NCBI GenBank assembly: GCA_963932185.1
Contig: OZ010667.1
Location: 68,574,649-68,638,648 of the forward strand
Length of the DNA stretch: 64,000 nt
DNA from: Troglohyphantes excavatus
Lineage: Eukaryota; Arthropoda; Arachnida; Araneae; Linyphiidae
Direction: 5' to 3'
Position 1 is the first letter of the stretch. Every line of letters starts with the position of its first letter. A program made the translations under genes and the position numbers. The notes beneath the pieces were generated by a model. It was given only the letters and a program-made list of their open reading frames with translations. It did no database searches and was not told the origin of the DNA. Shown here one piece after another: positions 45,304-57,150 of this stretch.

Positions 45304-45984
45304 TTTGGAAAAAAGAGGAGACCCATGCAGACACCAAACAGTATTTCTCTTTGCAAGCCCATGGATCCATTAAACCAGCCCCTTTCGATGATGTTTGATG
45401 GGTATTGAGTGTCCCCCGCTCTCCTCAGATGTATAGACGTGATTAACCGATGGTCAGAGACTAAATTGGAGCTCATTCACAAAGAGCACTCGACCCTAGT
45501 TCTACGCTTTTCGTTCCTTATTTTTCCGGCATCACACATGACGCTTTCTCCGTTGGATAGACATCAATAGCGCACCCCTCACGGGTCGCCGACCAATTAC
45601 ACCATCCCCGCGCAGTCTCCCGAAAAACACGATGTGGGGCGTCCAATAGTGCGTAGCAAGTGCCTTGCTTTGTCACCTATCTTGCTTTTGTCGTCTGTCT
45701 CACACCGTCTATAGGACTAGATACTGGTCTTATGCGTCGCAATAGCTGTTTTGAGATGACTACAGCTTTACCTTGGTTTCCGGTCGCACGAAATCTCTAC
45801 GATGCTTGCGACATTCACGATGTCCTTGGCTACACTCTATATGTATGCGTATGTTTATGTGTGTATGTATGACTAACGTACGCGTGTATGTATTTTTATA
45901 TGCATAGATAGATTGATAGATAAATAGACAGATACTTATAAACAAATAAAGATCAAAAACAAATAAAAAACATTGATCACGTGT
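45304..45984. other. Intergenic, nothing recognised
   Basis: Less AT-rich than average. A simple TGTATG/TAGATA repeat lies at about 45837-45960. Open frames of up to 89 codons are present but match nothing I know. Confidence 0.45.
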
Positions 45985-46055
45985 TTTCCTTTCGGATACA
46001 TTAACAACCGTTGCCAGTAGCCCGTTGTGTAGCTCTAGTGTGACGTCACAATTAA
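45985..46055 (+). repeat. SINE tail fragment
   Basis: GCCAGTAGCCCGTTGTGTAG then CTCTAGTGTGACGTCAC. Confidence 0.55.
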
Positions 46056-46150
46056 ACTATACGATAAAACTCGTCTTATAGAAGACTTAAAGACCCTATT
46101 GACGACCTTAATAACTGCATATACAGTATTACTGCATATACAGTATTTCA

Positions 46151-46640
46151 TGTCAATGTAGCATGTCATATATCGGTCAAACAAAGAGAGCATTAAGATT
46201 TCGCATTAAGGAGCACCAAGCACATACTGTTAAACAAGAAATAAAGAAGTCCTCCATTGCCAAGCACTCGGGAACATGGTCATATATTTTATTTTTCTAA
46301 CCCACATTTAATTTGCAAACCCAAATCTCCATTTGAACTTGACTTCCTGGAGGCGTTTCATATTTTTAGCAATATTGATTCGATTGTCAATAAAACATTT
46401 GCGGTCCCAGTATTCCCCGCCTGTTGGCACACAATAGTTAACTCCAACCGATTGAAATAGTTTTTTGTTCTTTGGCAACACTTTCAATTCTGGGTTTATT
46501 TATATTTTATTACACACAGACTTTTCATTTTCTGCTGATGAAGGGAGATGTATCTCCCGAAACATGTCCAGATTTGTATGGACTTTTAATGCGTATTTTA
46601 ACGTTGTATTTGTATTTTAATACAATTAAACGAACCTAAC
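46151..46640 (+). pseudogene. Penelope-like element 3' end with GIY-YIG remnant
   Basis: Frame from 46151 reads CQCSMSYIGQTKRALRFRIK, then EHQAHTVKQEIKKSSIAKHS and GTWSYI before a stop near 46300. SYIGQT...LRFRIKEH resembles the GIY-YIG endonuclease joined to Penelope-like RTs, which nicks target DNA. The frame resumes with a shift (FELDFLEAFHIFSNIDSIVN to about 46460). After it come a hammerhead-like core (46535-46563) and an A-rich tail region. The RT part is absent. Confidence 0.65.
46535..46563 (+). ncRNA. Hammerhead-ribozyme-like core in Penelope-like 3' end
   Basis: CTGATGA (46535-46541), then A, a perfect 6-bp stem GGGAGA/TCTCCC closed by TGTA, then GAAAC (46559-46563). This is the conserved hammerhead core order, and such motifs are reported in Penelope-like elements. 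The extra A before the stem and the lack of a clear stem III with a cleavage triplet argue that it is degenerate or only similar. Confidence 0.3.
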
Positions 46641-47277
46641 AATTTTACTATGCATTTTCACAATTATTTTTTAACCGTCGTCTCCGTGGAACAGATAACT
46701 CCCGCTCAGAAGTTGCTCGCAAAACCATATTCCACGAGTCCGCAATCAATACCGGATCGACATTTCTTCACTTGCGCACCATTCCCAGAGTCGGAACTCT
46801 TTCCGGACTGGACTCATTTCGCATTAATTAGTGCTCCTGGAGTCATTATTCGGCCGCACGCGAACTTTTTTAGAAAAGAAAAAGGACAGAAAAGAAAAAA
46901 ACGGCGCCCCTGATAAATTGCACTTGGCGTTTGTTCTCGTCGCAATTATTCTGGTCACACGGTTGCAGTTAGGGAGCTATAACTATTGGCCCGTTTCCAA
47001 GAAATATTTCACGGAGTTAACTTCAACGTGTGTTTAGAAATTTCAAGAATGCCCCTTCTTTGCTCGTTATTTGTGTCGGCTTGAAAATGGATTTTGCTGG
47101 TTGCTTGCCAGATAGCTAGTGAATGGATATTGGACATGAATTTGATAGTGAGTTATATAATGGACATGGGAACACTGCGTGCTTCTGGCCTATAATAGGG
47201 GTTCGGTGGACCCGAGGATCTCTATCCGGCTAGCAATAAGAACATTGGGATTTTGATTCGAAGCGGACTTGATAAAA

Positions 47278-47545
47278 ATTAAGTTGTACTGATCTTGAGA
47301 TCGGAGGTTTCCCAGATTCAATGCTAAATAACAAAAGTCGTCCAAAAATATCCTTAATCACCACCAGCGTGTAAACGGGTTTGGTGCACTTGAAAACTGA
47401 TCGGGGTTCAATGTCCTGACGCCCATTGAGGTTACGTCTGGTGTCGGCTTAGGTTTTATCCTCGTCATCTAGCTATGGTACAAAAATAAGAGGCAATGGT
47501 CCTGGGTCCTTCCTTCGAGATGGACCCCTAGCAGTCGCACAGTGG
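47278..47545 (+). repeat. SINE, tRNA-like head, body and partial tail
   Basis: Head CTGATCTTGAGATCGGAGGT then TTCCCAGATTCAATGC, linker AACAAAAGTCGTCCAAAAAT, body TCCTGACGCCCATTGAGGTT and CCTCGTCATCTAGCTATGGT, tail CCTTCCTTCGAGATGGACCC. Same layout as 44750. Confidence 0.65.
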
Positions 47546-50178
47546 GTAGTTTAATATAATCTAGCGGGTTATAACTCGAAAATTGAATATTTTCACAAAA
47601 AAAAACCATTCTTCTGGAAAGTAAACATTTTAGACATGTCCAAAACAAAGTCTTATGTACACAGAATGGCGTGATTTTTACGCTCTGTGAGGAAATAACG
47701 TATTGTTTAAATTATTAATTAGGAAAAAGCATATGGGGTTTATTAATTTTGAATATAAATTTGTGTTTATTTTATAAAGAAATTTATAGTAATATAGAGC
47801 AACAAGAAAGAGCAACTGATTAAAAAGTCGATTTGTTTGAGATTACAAAAAACCAAACAAAAACACTTTCGATAGTGCGATGTGTGAAAACTTCTATATA
47901 TAAACTGGAAAACTCGAATTATTTACAAATATTCTTATGTTTATATATATAAAAGAAACTTTTCAATATATTCCAATGAATTTTTTTTAAAGTCTTTTTT
48001 ATTTAGCGCTTTTTCAGGTGGTTGGCAAGCTAGGTTAAATTGGGTAATCGAATTATTAATGCTAAAGAATAGGAAATTCGAAAAAAATGTAACAACTTTT
48101 GAAAAAGTACAATATTCTTCAAAAAAATTTGATTTTGAAGCTTATAAATGGCAAGAATTATCTACCATATATTTAACACTGTTTTATGTTAATATAATTA
48201 AATTTCATACCTGTTTTCTAAAGCAAATTTCGAACAAGAAAAACACATTTCAATCACAAAAATATGCCATTTTCTGTTATTTTTTTAGAACACAAATTAA
48301 ACGTTCTAATTATTAAAAATCGTCTGCGGAACAAATTAAAAATAATGTAAATAGCAAAAAAAAAAATTAGCATCAAAATTATAAAAATAAACATTTTATT
48401 TCATAAATAATAAATAATAAAAATAAGTATATTAAAAAAAAATGGCCGATTATATTTTTAGAAACACAGTTACTGAGTTTACTAAATGAAATATGTTTTT
48501 AAGAATTGATGGGTGCTTTTTATTCTATTTTATTCAAGTTACTAATTTGACTAAATAATTGTTTTAATAATGCCTTTTATATAAAAATTTCTACGATTCC
48601 TCACTGACTACCCATTTTACCCCATCTGTATTTGAAAAAGTATATATAAAAATATTAGCAATTTAAAATAATAAAAAAAATATGAAACATATCCAAAGAT
48701 GATGTCAAGGAACCCATTGCATACACCAAAAAAAAAAAAAAAAATTTAAAAGAGAAAAGGAGATTTAAATGAAAGAATGGCACTTTTCCTACGCATTTTA
48801 CCCTACCTTTTTTTCTTAGAATCTATTAATCCATTTAGGATGTACGTGAGAAATAAAGTAACTCACTTAATAGTGAAATATATAGATGACCCAACAATTA
48901 TCCTGAATGCGGGAGTCGAGTAAAAAGTCACTACGGTACGGGAATGATTGCTCTGTAAAACGTGTTTCTCTACTCGCGTATACTACAAGCAGAGAAAGTG
49001 CACTTCGCTTAGCTAGATGCATACAAGTTACGAAGTAAAGGGTGAGACAGCGAACAAGATCAGAATTTTTTTCTAAAGGAAAATGGGATTAGATTATCAT
49101 ATTGTATGGGATTGATCATCAAATATATTTTGATTGTATCACATATACAGACATACATCTCAAACCACCGATCTTTAACTGTAACTTCTGAATTGGGTAA
49201 GACAGTTTGTTGACTTGAAGCCTTTTGACGAATTAATATCTGTACCCCACTTTCATCTATATTTACGTATATTTTTCAAGCTAAAATAATCTTTCATGTA
49301 ATACGTTTGACTGTTTTTTCTCCAACCTTTGAAAATTAATTACAATCTGCATTTAAAATTGAAAGTCATTCGGAAGTTAAAGTAGAAATGGATAAAAGAA
49401 AGAGCAAAAACTATATTTTTTGGAATATAAAAATTAATTTTATTAGTAGGAAAGTAAGCAATATAATATCTCTACAAATTTAACGTTTCTACAACGCTAT
49501 AACATTAAAAAAACATTAAATCACTTTTAAAAATTGATTAAGGTACAGTATGATTGCTTTCAATTGACTATGTTCATAGCGGAAACCAATTTGAGCCTTC
49601 GAGAAGTTACAGTTAAAGTTCAGTGTGTCAAACACATGTATATTTTTTACGTAATTCAATAAACAAGGTAGTCGTCTTCCGTATCGGGGATCCATGTAAC
49701 ATGTAAAATCAGTAAAAAACTGTCATAAAATGTTTACTTAAAAGTAAAACTGCCATCACTATATAAATCACCTGAAATATCTTTAAAATCAACTATTCTT
49801 TTACGCGTTTTGGGCTATCCATTAGGGAGCTATAATTCCGTGACAAATAGCACAATGGACATACATTTGGTCTCGTTCGATAGGAAATCAAGCGCAGGTG
49901 CTAAATTATAAAATAAAGCAATGAACGAAGGGTGTGTGTAAAGGCTGCAAGATAGACCGACGTAACAGAATCCGTTTCTTTCATTTGTTGGCGAGGTTTC
50001 GTTGGCGGCCCATTCATGTTTCTATAATATACTGAAATGACGTTTCACGTAAAATCCTTCTGGTCGTGCTCCGACACAACTACAAACGATTTCTATACAG
50101 TAATATAAAAATACTATTTTAGACTGGTGGAACCTCAAAACGGTAAATAAAACCAGCTGTAAAATATTCGGCTTACAA
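47546..50178. other. Intergenic, nothing recognised
   Basis: AT-rich. A segment at about 49967-50090 shares TTTCTATAAT-T-CTGAA-A and ACGTTTCAC-TAAAA with 55487-55608 (weak dispersed repeat). No supportable gene. Confidence 0.45.
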
Positions 50179-50194
50179 TTGATGGGTTGTGAGT

Positions 50195-50345
50195 TTGAAT
50201 ATCGTCTTGGTCACTGTAGGAATCTCGTGTTCGGATCGGAGGATTGCCAGTTTCGTTCCTCATCGCAAGTAATAAAATATCAGCCGTGTATAGGGTATTG
50301 TTACACGTTAAATATGTCCTGGTCCAATGTCCGCACTCTTAATCA
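50195..50345 (+). repeat. SINE head region
   Basis: CTTGGTCACTGTAGGAATCT then CGTGTTCGGATCGGAGGATT and GCCAGTTTCGTTCCTC give tRNA-like boxes related to those at 44750. Confidence 0.5.
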
Positions 50346-50638
50346 GATTCTGAACAGCACCTGTTAGACAATGTGGTTTTTTGTGTGTGACATCATACCA
50401 TGGGACTTCTAAATTGGAACTTTTGACGCCATCACTAATAAGATAATCAGGTACTTAGCTAATCCCTATGTGATATATTTTAAATTTTTAGAAAATGACT
50501 TTTCCAAGACCACTTGACATTGACCTTCCATTCAGTAGCTCTATATCTATTCCACTACACCCTTTGAGCATGGATCCTTCATAGTAGAGAAAATATAATG
50601 TTATAATCTCGCTAACATCAAAGTGAGGCCAGAATGCA

Positions 50639-50771
50639 TGGCCTCAGACACGTGGTTAATGACGTCATTCCATTCCTAAATTTTCACTGTTACACATTTC
50701 CTAATTCATCAGCCAATCGCGAGTATTTTTTAATTCATAATTTTGAAAAGAAGTCACGTGTTTGAGGCCAT
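50639..50771. mobile_element. Small inverted-repeat element (133 bp)
   Basis: Arms ATGGCCTCAGACACGTG (50639-50655) and CACGTGTTTGAGGCCAT (50755-50771) pair at 16 of 17 positions. It carries E-box CACGTG in both arms and a TGACGTCA near 50660. No target duplication is evident. Confidence 0.55.
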
Positions 50772-50839
50772 CCGGTCTGAGATGTTGGTTTCACGATTAT
50801 GACGTCATATTCGCTCTACTACAGTCCATTCATGCTCGA

Positions 50840-50985
50840 AGACTACACCACAGCCAGCTCAGGTGCCGCTTTCGTCATCTCACCTTGATTTTTAATTACG
50901 AGACAGTGTTTTCGGGTTTTACGATCCGTCACCAATAGTCCATTGTGCAGCTATAGTGTTTCGCTAATTCAACCAATCAACCCTT
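50840..50985 (+). repeat. SINE body and tail
   Basis: CAGCCAGCTCAGGTGCCGCT, TTCGTCATCTCACC, then CCGTCACCAATAGTCCATTG and TGCAGCTATAGTG. Confidence 0.6.
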
Positions 50986-51476
50986 ACTCTCTGCTACCCT
51001 TTGGATGAATAGAGAGTGAGTGATGAGGATAAAGAAATCCGTAAAAACGGGGAGCCCCACGATCAGACGGCGGGGGCGAGAGAGGGAGACAAAGACCTCG
51101 GAGAGAAGCCACCCAAGGGTCGGAAGCGTCTCCTCGTTAAGTAAATAAAGAGAGGGGGAATTTTATTGTGCCCTTGATCAGAACCGTCTGGGGCTGGATG
51201 AATGCGTGTTGCGTCACACCTTCCCTCGGAGGAGAAAAGGGTCGCCGTGTGGAGGGGTGGAGGTGGAAATAAAAGGTTTCTGAGGAGGAGGATTTCTTTG
51301 GAATATGTATGGTTTGAGGGGGTTGGTTGCATTAATATTGAACTATTAGGAATGGAGTGGGATATATCTATCGAGTTTTAGTGATAGAACGTACAATGTC
51401 CTTCTGGAAGGACGTAGCGTACTTCCGGTAGGAGTCATACTTACGATCGCATCAAGGTTTTTACTTCCTTCTAGTA
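50986..51476. other. GC-richer intergenic stretch, unrecognised
   Basis: 51060-51300 is rich in GA/GC (GGCGGGGGCGAGAGAGGGAG) with an open frame on each strand but no recognisable protein. Confidence 0.35.
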
Positions 51477-51855
51477 CACTGGTTCCCAATTTTTAAATTA
51501 TCACAAACAACTAAATCAAAAATTCGAGCTGAATACAAAGAATTCTGTTTGCATATTTTCATTACAAAAATCCACTTTTTTTTTTTATCTATATTGTATT
51601 ATCCATATTATCAATAACCTGACATTGTTACTATAAGGAAGAAAAACAACACTTTCTTTTAGACATTTTAACTCAATTTTGTTTAATTGCTCTTAAACAG
51701 ACACTTTTGGTTTCTTTTGTAGATGATAAATTTTTGTGTTTCCTATTATTATTATTTTTAATATTTACTTAATTTTTTGTGAAAAAACAAAACGAAAAGC
51801 ATTTTTGAAGCACCGCTTTGGACATACTCGCGGAACACGAAATTGGGAACCACTG
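51477..51855. mobile_element. hAT-like non-autonomous element, family D, complete
   Basis: 379 bp. Left end CACTGGTTCCCAATTT, right end AAATTGGGAACCACTG, flanked by a perfect 8-bp duplication TTCTAGTA (51469-51476 and 51856-51863). Interior is AT-rich without transposase. Confidence 0.88.
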
Positions 51856-52556
51856 TTCTAGTAGGATGGCCGGTATATTGCCACCAGAAAATTCTCATTG
51901 CCCCCCCCCCCAAAAAAAAAACAGTTTAAACATTCCTACTGCAATTTTTTCACAGTAATTTGAAAATTTGGAAGTTTCCGACCTAACAAGAGTAAAATTG
52001 GCTTGCAATACCCACTTAGTGTTGTCCTACCAAGTATTGCTGATTGGACTTTCGTTCTTTTGCCAATGAATACAAAACGTACGTCCTGCCGGCAGGATGC
52101 AGTGTTTGGTGGAAGGCCATGTACAAGGTCTATATGAATAGGCGTCGTCTTGGTCGGCGTCGCATGCCATACTTCCAGCATTGTCTGGTACGTATGGTCT
52201 CCAGACGAACCATATCAGTCAAATAATGGGCAAGATAGAACAGACGGAGGATTAGCAGGATAGAACAGATAGATAACTAAAGAACAGACAGTTAGAATTC
52301 AGGATAGAACATACAAAAAAGGCATTTTTTTATTCGTGGAACTGAATGTAACGGAAATTTGAAGGGAAAAAAACTCAATCAAAAATGGGTTAACTTAACA
52401 GTTTACGGTCTAAGCCTGAATTACACTTGGGTTGAACTTCTAACCTTACCAGGTAAAATACTAATGAGGATTATGTTTCTTCGCAGTTTCTACACAAATC
52501 ATCTTTGAACATTTTACTTTCTGTAAAAAATGTAGATGTCACGTATAATCTTTTCT

Positions 52557-52558
52557 TT

Positions 52559-52592
<34 letters not shown>

Positions 52593-52598
52593 TAAATA

Positions 52599-52687
<89 letters not shown>
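52557..52687. repeat. (TA)n / (AATA)n microsatellite
   Basis: Mostly TA, with a short AAATA/AATA run near 52582-52602. It borders the foldback element on the left. Confidence 0.97.
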
Positions 52688-52691
<4 letters not shown>

Positions 52692-53222
52692 GCCGGGTCG
52701 AAAAAACATTTTTTTCGATATCGTTATTCTAATAGTGCGGAAAGGGTGACCAGTGTGGTAAATAAACAGGCTGAAAAATATTTTTTTGATCGGATAATAT
52801 CTTCTGCCTCCTCATCGCACTTGAAATTTCGAAATTTGGGTAAAAAATGGCTTTTTTCGATTATTATAGGAAAAATAATATTTTCCGAAATAGTTATCCT
52901 AATTGCACGGAAAGGGTGTCTAATATGATCACCAAACACAATGTAAAATATTTTTTCGATCAGATAATATCTTCTGCATCCACATCGCACTTGAATTACC
53001 GCTATTTTTGTTAAAAAGCGCACTTTTTCATGTGATAAAAATATGGTTCGAATACTATTTAATAGATGCACTTACACAAATAAACTTACAGATGACTAGT
53101 TTACAGATGTTTGAATATATTCTTATGGTAAAATTCATTGGAAGATCCAGTGAGGAGGGACACAAGGGCCCGTGCCCCCCCTCCCCCCTTCCCAGACAGG
53201 TCCACTTCTCATTTTCCTTATG
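52688..53222 (+). repeat. Foldback left arm
   Basis: Mirror of 54775-55311. The inner end contains GGGCCCGTGCCC and C-rich runs. Confidence 0.85.
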
Positions 53223-54299
53223 TAATCGTGGAAGATTTAAATGTAGGTAAAAAACTTAGCACATTTTTTGTCTACAAAATCAGAAATTCAAGCATTAACA
53301 ACCTTTGGGCAACAACCACTAAATCAATATGGTGTGCAGTGATCTCCCTCTTTGAAATAATCACACAAAATCTTTACATAACTTATATCACCGATTTTGA
53401 TAAGAACGTTGTTTTAATGAATTCATCTCTATTGTCAGCCCCACATAAACCTTAGCAGATGCCTGTTACTGTTACTAACTTTACACATCGTTCAACTACC
53501 TGTGTGTGAGATGGGAAGGGAACTATAAGTCCCATTTTGGGTTGTTTTTATCACTCACAATGAACCAGAATATGGCAGTGAACGGAGCATTGGACGAGGA
53601 GTAACAGTGGTAGATAACCAGTCAATCATTTCAGTACAGTTATCAGTTTCAAAGTTCAGCTTTGCTGCGAGAAATGAACGCACACCCCTCTCTCGACATC
53701 AGCTTTAGAAGGTGACATTCTTACCTTAATTATGAGCCCTGCAACAAGCTCTCTAATGTACGATTTTCTGTCCATCAGCATTATCAGCAAAAGGTTCTGA
53801 GGATGCGCGGAGTATGCGTGGCGATAAATTGCTGCATCAACGACATTTTTTAGTTTTGACTAATATATTTTGATCTAGAGATAGCTGTCCAAACAGGCTT
53901 ATAACCATGTTTTAGGAACGTGTAGACTTTATGTCGATCCATGTTGACGTGTAAACTCTCATAACAAACTTAACTATGTGTGTGGAGAACTGACATATTA
54001 TCATAGTACTCTGTTCGCTGTGTCATACAGCGCGAATGCGATAGTGTCCTAGGTTTCTTTTCCAATGCTCCATGATATATCCACTGACATATTTTGGTCC
54101 ATTGTGAGAGATAAAACTAACTCGAAACGGGACTTATAGTTCACTTCCCATCTCACGTACAGGCAGTTGAACGTTATGTGAAGTTAGTAACATAAGCATC
54201 TTCTAAGGTTTATGTGGGGCTGACAATAGAGATGAATTCATTAGCATAACACTCTGATCACAATCAGTGGTATGATTTATGTAAAGATGTGTGATTATT

Positions 54300-54740
54300 T
54301 CAAAGAAGGGGGAGATCACTGCACGATATATTGATTTAGTGGTTGTTGCCCAAAGGTTGTTAATGCTTGACTTTCTGATTTTGTAGACAAAAAACGTGCT
54401 AAGTTTTTTACCTACATTTAAATCTTCCACGATTACATAAGGAAAATGAGAAGTGGACCTGTCTGGAAATGGGGGGAGGGGGTGCACGGGCCCCTGTCCT
54501 CCCTCACTGGATCCGCCAATGAATTTGACCATAAGGATGAATTCAAATATCTGTAATCTAGTCGTCTGTAAGTATTTTTTTTTTTCTGTAATCGTGGAAG
54601 ATTTAATGTAGGTAAAAAACTTAACACAGTTTTTGCCTACAAGATCAGAAAGTCAAGCATTAACAACCTTTGGACAACAACCACTAAATCAATATATCGT
54701 GCAGTGATCCCCCTGTCCTTTGAAATAATCACACAACATA
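54300..54740. repeat. Secondary palindrome inside the foldback right half
   Basis: About 54313-54435 and 54590-54720 are inverse copies of one another, and the latter is a direct copy of 53222-53345. The right half therefore holds an extra inverted copy that the left half lacks. Confidence 0.65.
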
Positions 54741-54774
54741 TGTTACATAAATCGAAATCTTCCATGATTACATA

Positions 54775-55462
<688 letters not shown>

Positions 55463-55949
55463 CGGATTCCGCGGGGACCGCTGTATCAAACGTAACAACT
55501 CATTTATTTTCCTTCTGTCGACTGACGACCAGTTCCTATTTCTATAATCTGCAGAAAAAACGTTTCACATAAAACTCTTTTAGTCATGCTTAAACACACC
55601 CACGCCCGATTTGTTCCGTAAGTTAATTTATTGCAAATTATGCTTTTTTATAAAGTAAATAAATCTAGGCCAATGTTTACTTTTATAAAGCCAAAGAATA
55701 AACCATTAATATACAAATAGAATCTTCCCCTACAAAAGTTTGACAGCCTGGATCACCCAAACTTCAGTTTCCCAGTGTGCGAACGGAAATTCCTGCCAAG
55801 CTCGATGCCAAAAACTCAAGATTAAAACTTTTGGAATTCAATAAAGAAATGCCAAAAGGACAATAAGAAGAGGCGCACGCGGGAAAACTTAACGGGGAAG
55901 GAAAAAAAATTCCTTGTAAATCACTCACCTATTTGATCTACTGATGGTT

Positions 55950-56095
55950 TGACGTCACGGATGACGTCACCGAAAGAGGGGGCGTGGGAGGAGATATGTG
56001 GTTAATATGAACTTGATGAAGAAAATTTTTCCCACTTGTTAATGGCGGTTGGTGATAGTTAAACCGATTAATCGGTCCCCGCGGGGAGAGATTAA
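55950..56095. promoter_or_regulatory. Candidate regulatory cluster: two CREs and adjacent palindromes
   Basis: Two TGACGTCA sites (55950-55957 and 55962-55969) lie 12 bases apart. Just downstream, two perfect palindromes abut: ACCGATTAATCGGT (56063-56076) and CCCCGCGGGG (56077-56086), followed by another GATTAATCG. The sequence from about 55600 to 56250 is less AT-rich and free of the window's repeats. Function is inference. Confidence 0.35.
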
Positions 56096-56723
56096 TCGTT
56101 CTTGAAATCGATAATTTGACTCGTTGTTGGCGGTTTTTCGTTCCAAACTGTGGAAATGAAATAATAAATCACAGTTTGGTTTCCGAATCTATGATGCTGA
56201 TAGTTGAGACTGGCGGCGTTGAATAAATCCCTATTGTGATTAAATATTAGATTATAATGTACATATTTGTTTGAGATTTAATTGAGAATACGTTAAGTGT
56301 ATGGTTTTATGTGGAAGGGATATTCATAATTATGCAGACTTTATTCATATTACTCTGCAATTTATTCCTACTACTGTGTTATATATATGTTACTGTGCAT
56401 GTTATGTACATTTTATTTTATTTACACTATTTAAAAAGCTTATACTTTTATTAATCATTTTTATATTGAAATAGCCCGGATGCAAAAGCAGTTATATCCA
56501 AATATTCGAAATATTGGATTTTGGAAATGATTAACTACTTTATTACTTTGACTGCTGACAATTTGACAGATAATTTCTGATGTGCAATTGGGGGGGGGGG
56601 AGTTATTTACTTATAAAAACTTTAAGTAAATGTTCCCACACCATTAAAACCAGCTGCCATATATCTGTTTCGATAGAAGCAGTAGGGTGAATAGCAGCAG
56701 TAGTTTTACGAAAACAATTTAAA

Positions 56724-56778
56724 TGACACACACACCACACACACGCGCGCGCACACGCACGCACACACACATACACAG
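56724..56778. repeat. (CA)n/(CG)n microsatellite
   Basis: GACACACACACCACACACAC then a CGCGCG run and more CA repeats. Confidence 0.95.
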
Positions 56779-57029
56779 ATAAGTATATATCTATATGTTT
56801 TTCCAATTTCAGTTAATTTATTATAAATTTATTTAACTAAGCTATTTTAAGGTGCTAAACATTTAAACACTTAAAACAATTTTCCCAATAAGTCATACTC
56901 TTCTTTTGTTTCACAATTGTTTTCGTCTTGTTAAATACCTTTAAGGAAGAAAGTGCATCAATAAAGAAATGAACCGTCAATTAATGGGTTTTTTCAAAGG
57001 AGATATTCTACAATCATGACTTGTCCTTA

Positions 57030-57150
57030 CACTGTTAAAAATAGGTATTCAAAAGTAAAATGTACTCCTTTTTAAATGCATTCGATGCTTATCAAGGCTC
57101 TGAATACATAAGTTTCAATTTTGAAAAGCACATGTAATTAAAAATGAGTA
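57030..57150. mobile_element. hAT-like left end (CACTGTTAAAAATAG family)
   Basis: CACTGTTAAAAATAGGTATT then CAAAAGTAAAATGTACTC matches the left end at 26462. The right end was not found. Confidence 0.45.

Noticed and set aside
45207..45872. Cluster of open frames of 70-89 codons
   Set aside because: They overlap SINE fragments or lack any recognisable domain or splice context.
53138..54532. Two similar frames of about 105 codons (53138-53455 plus, 54203-54532 minus)
   Set aside because: Again mirror copies within the foldback element, not a gene pair.
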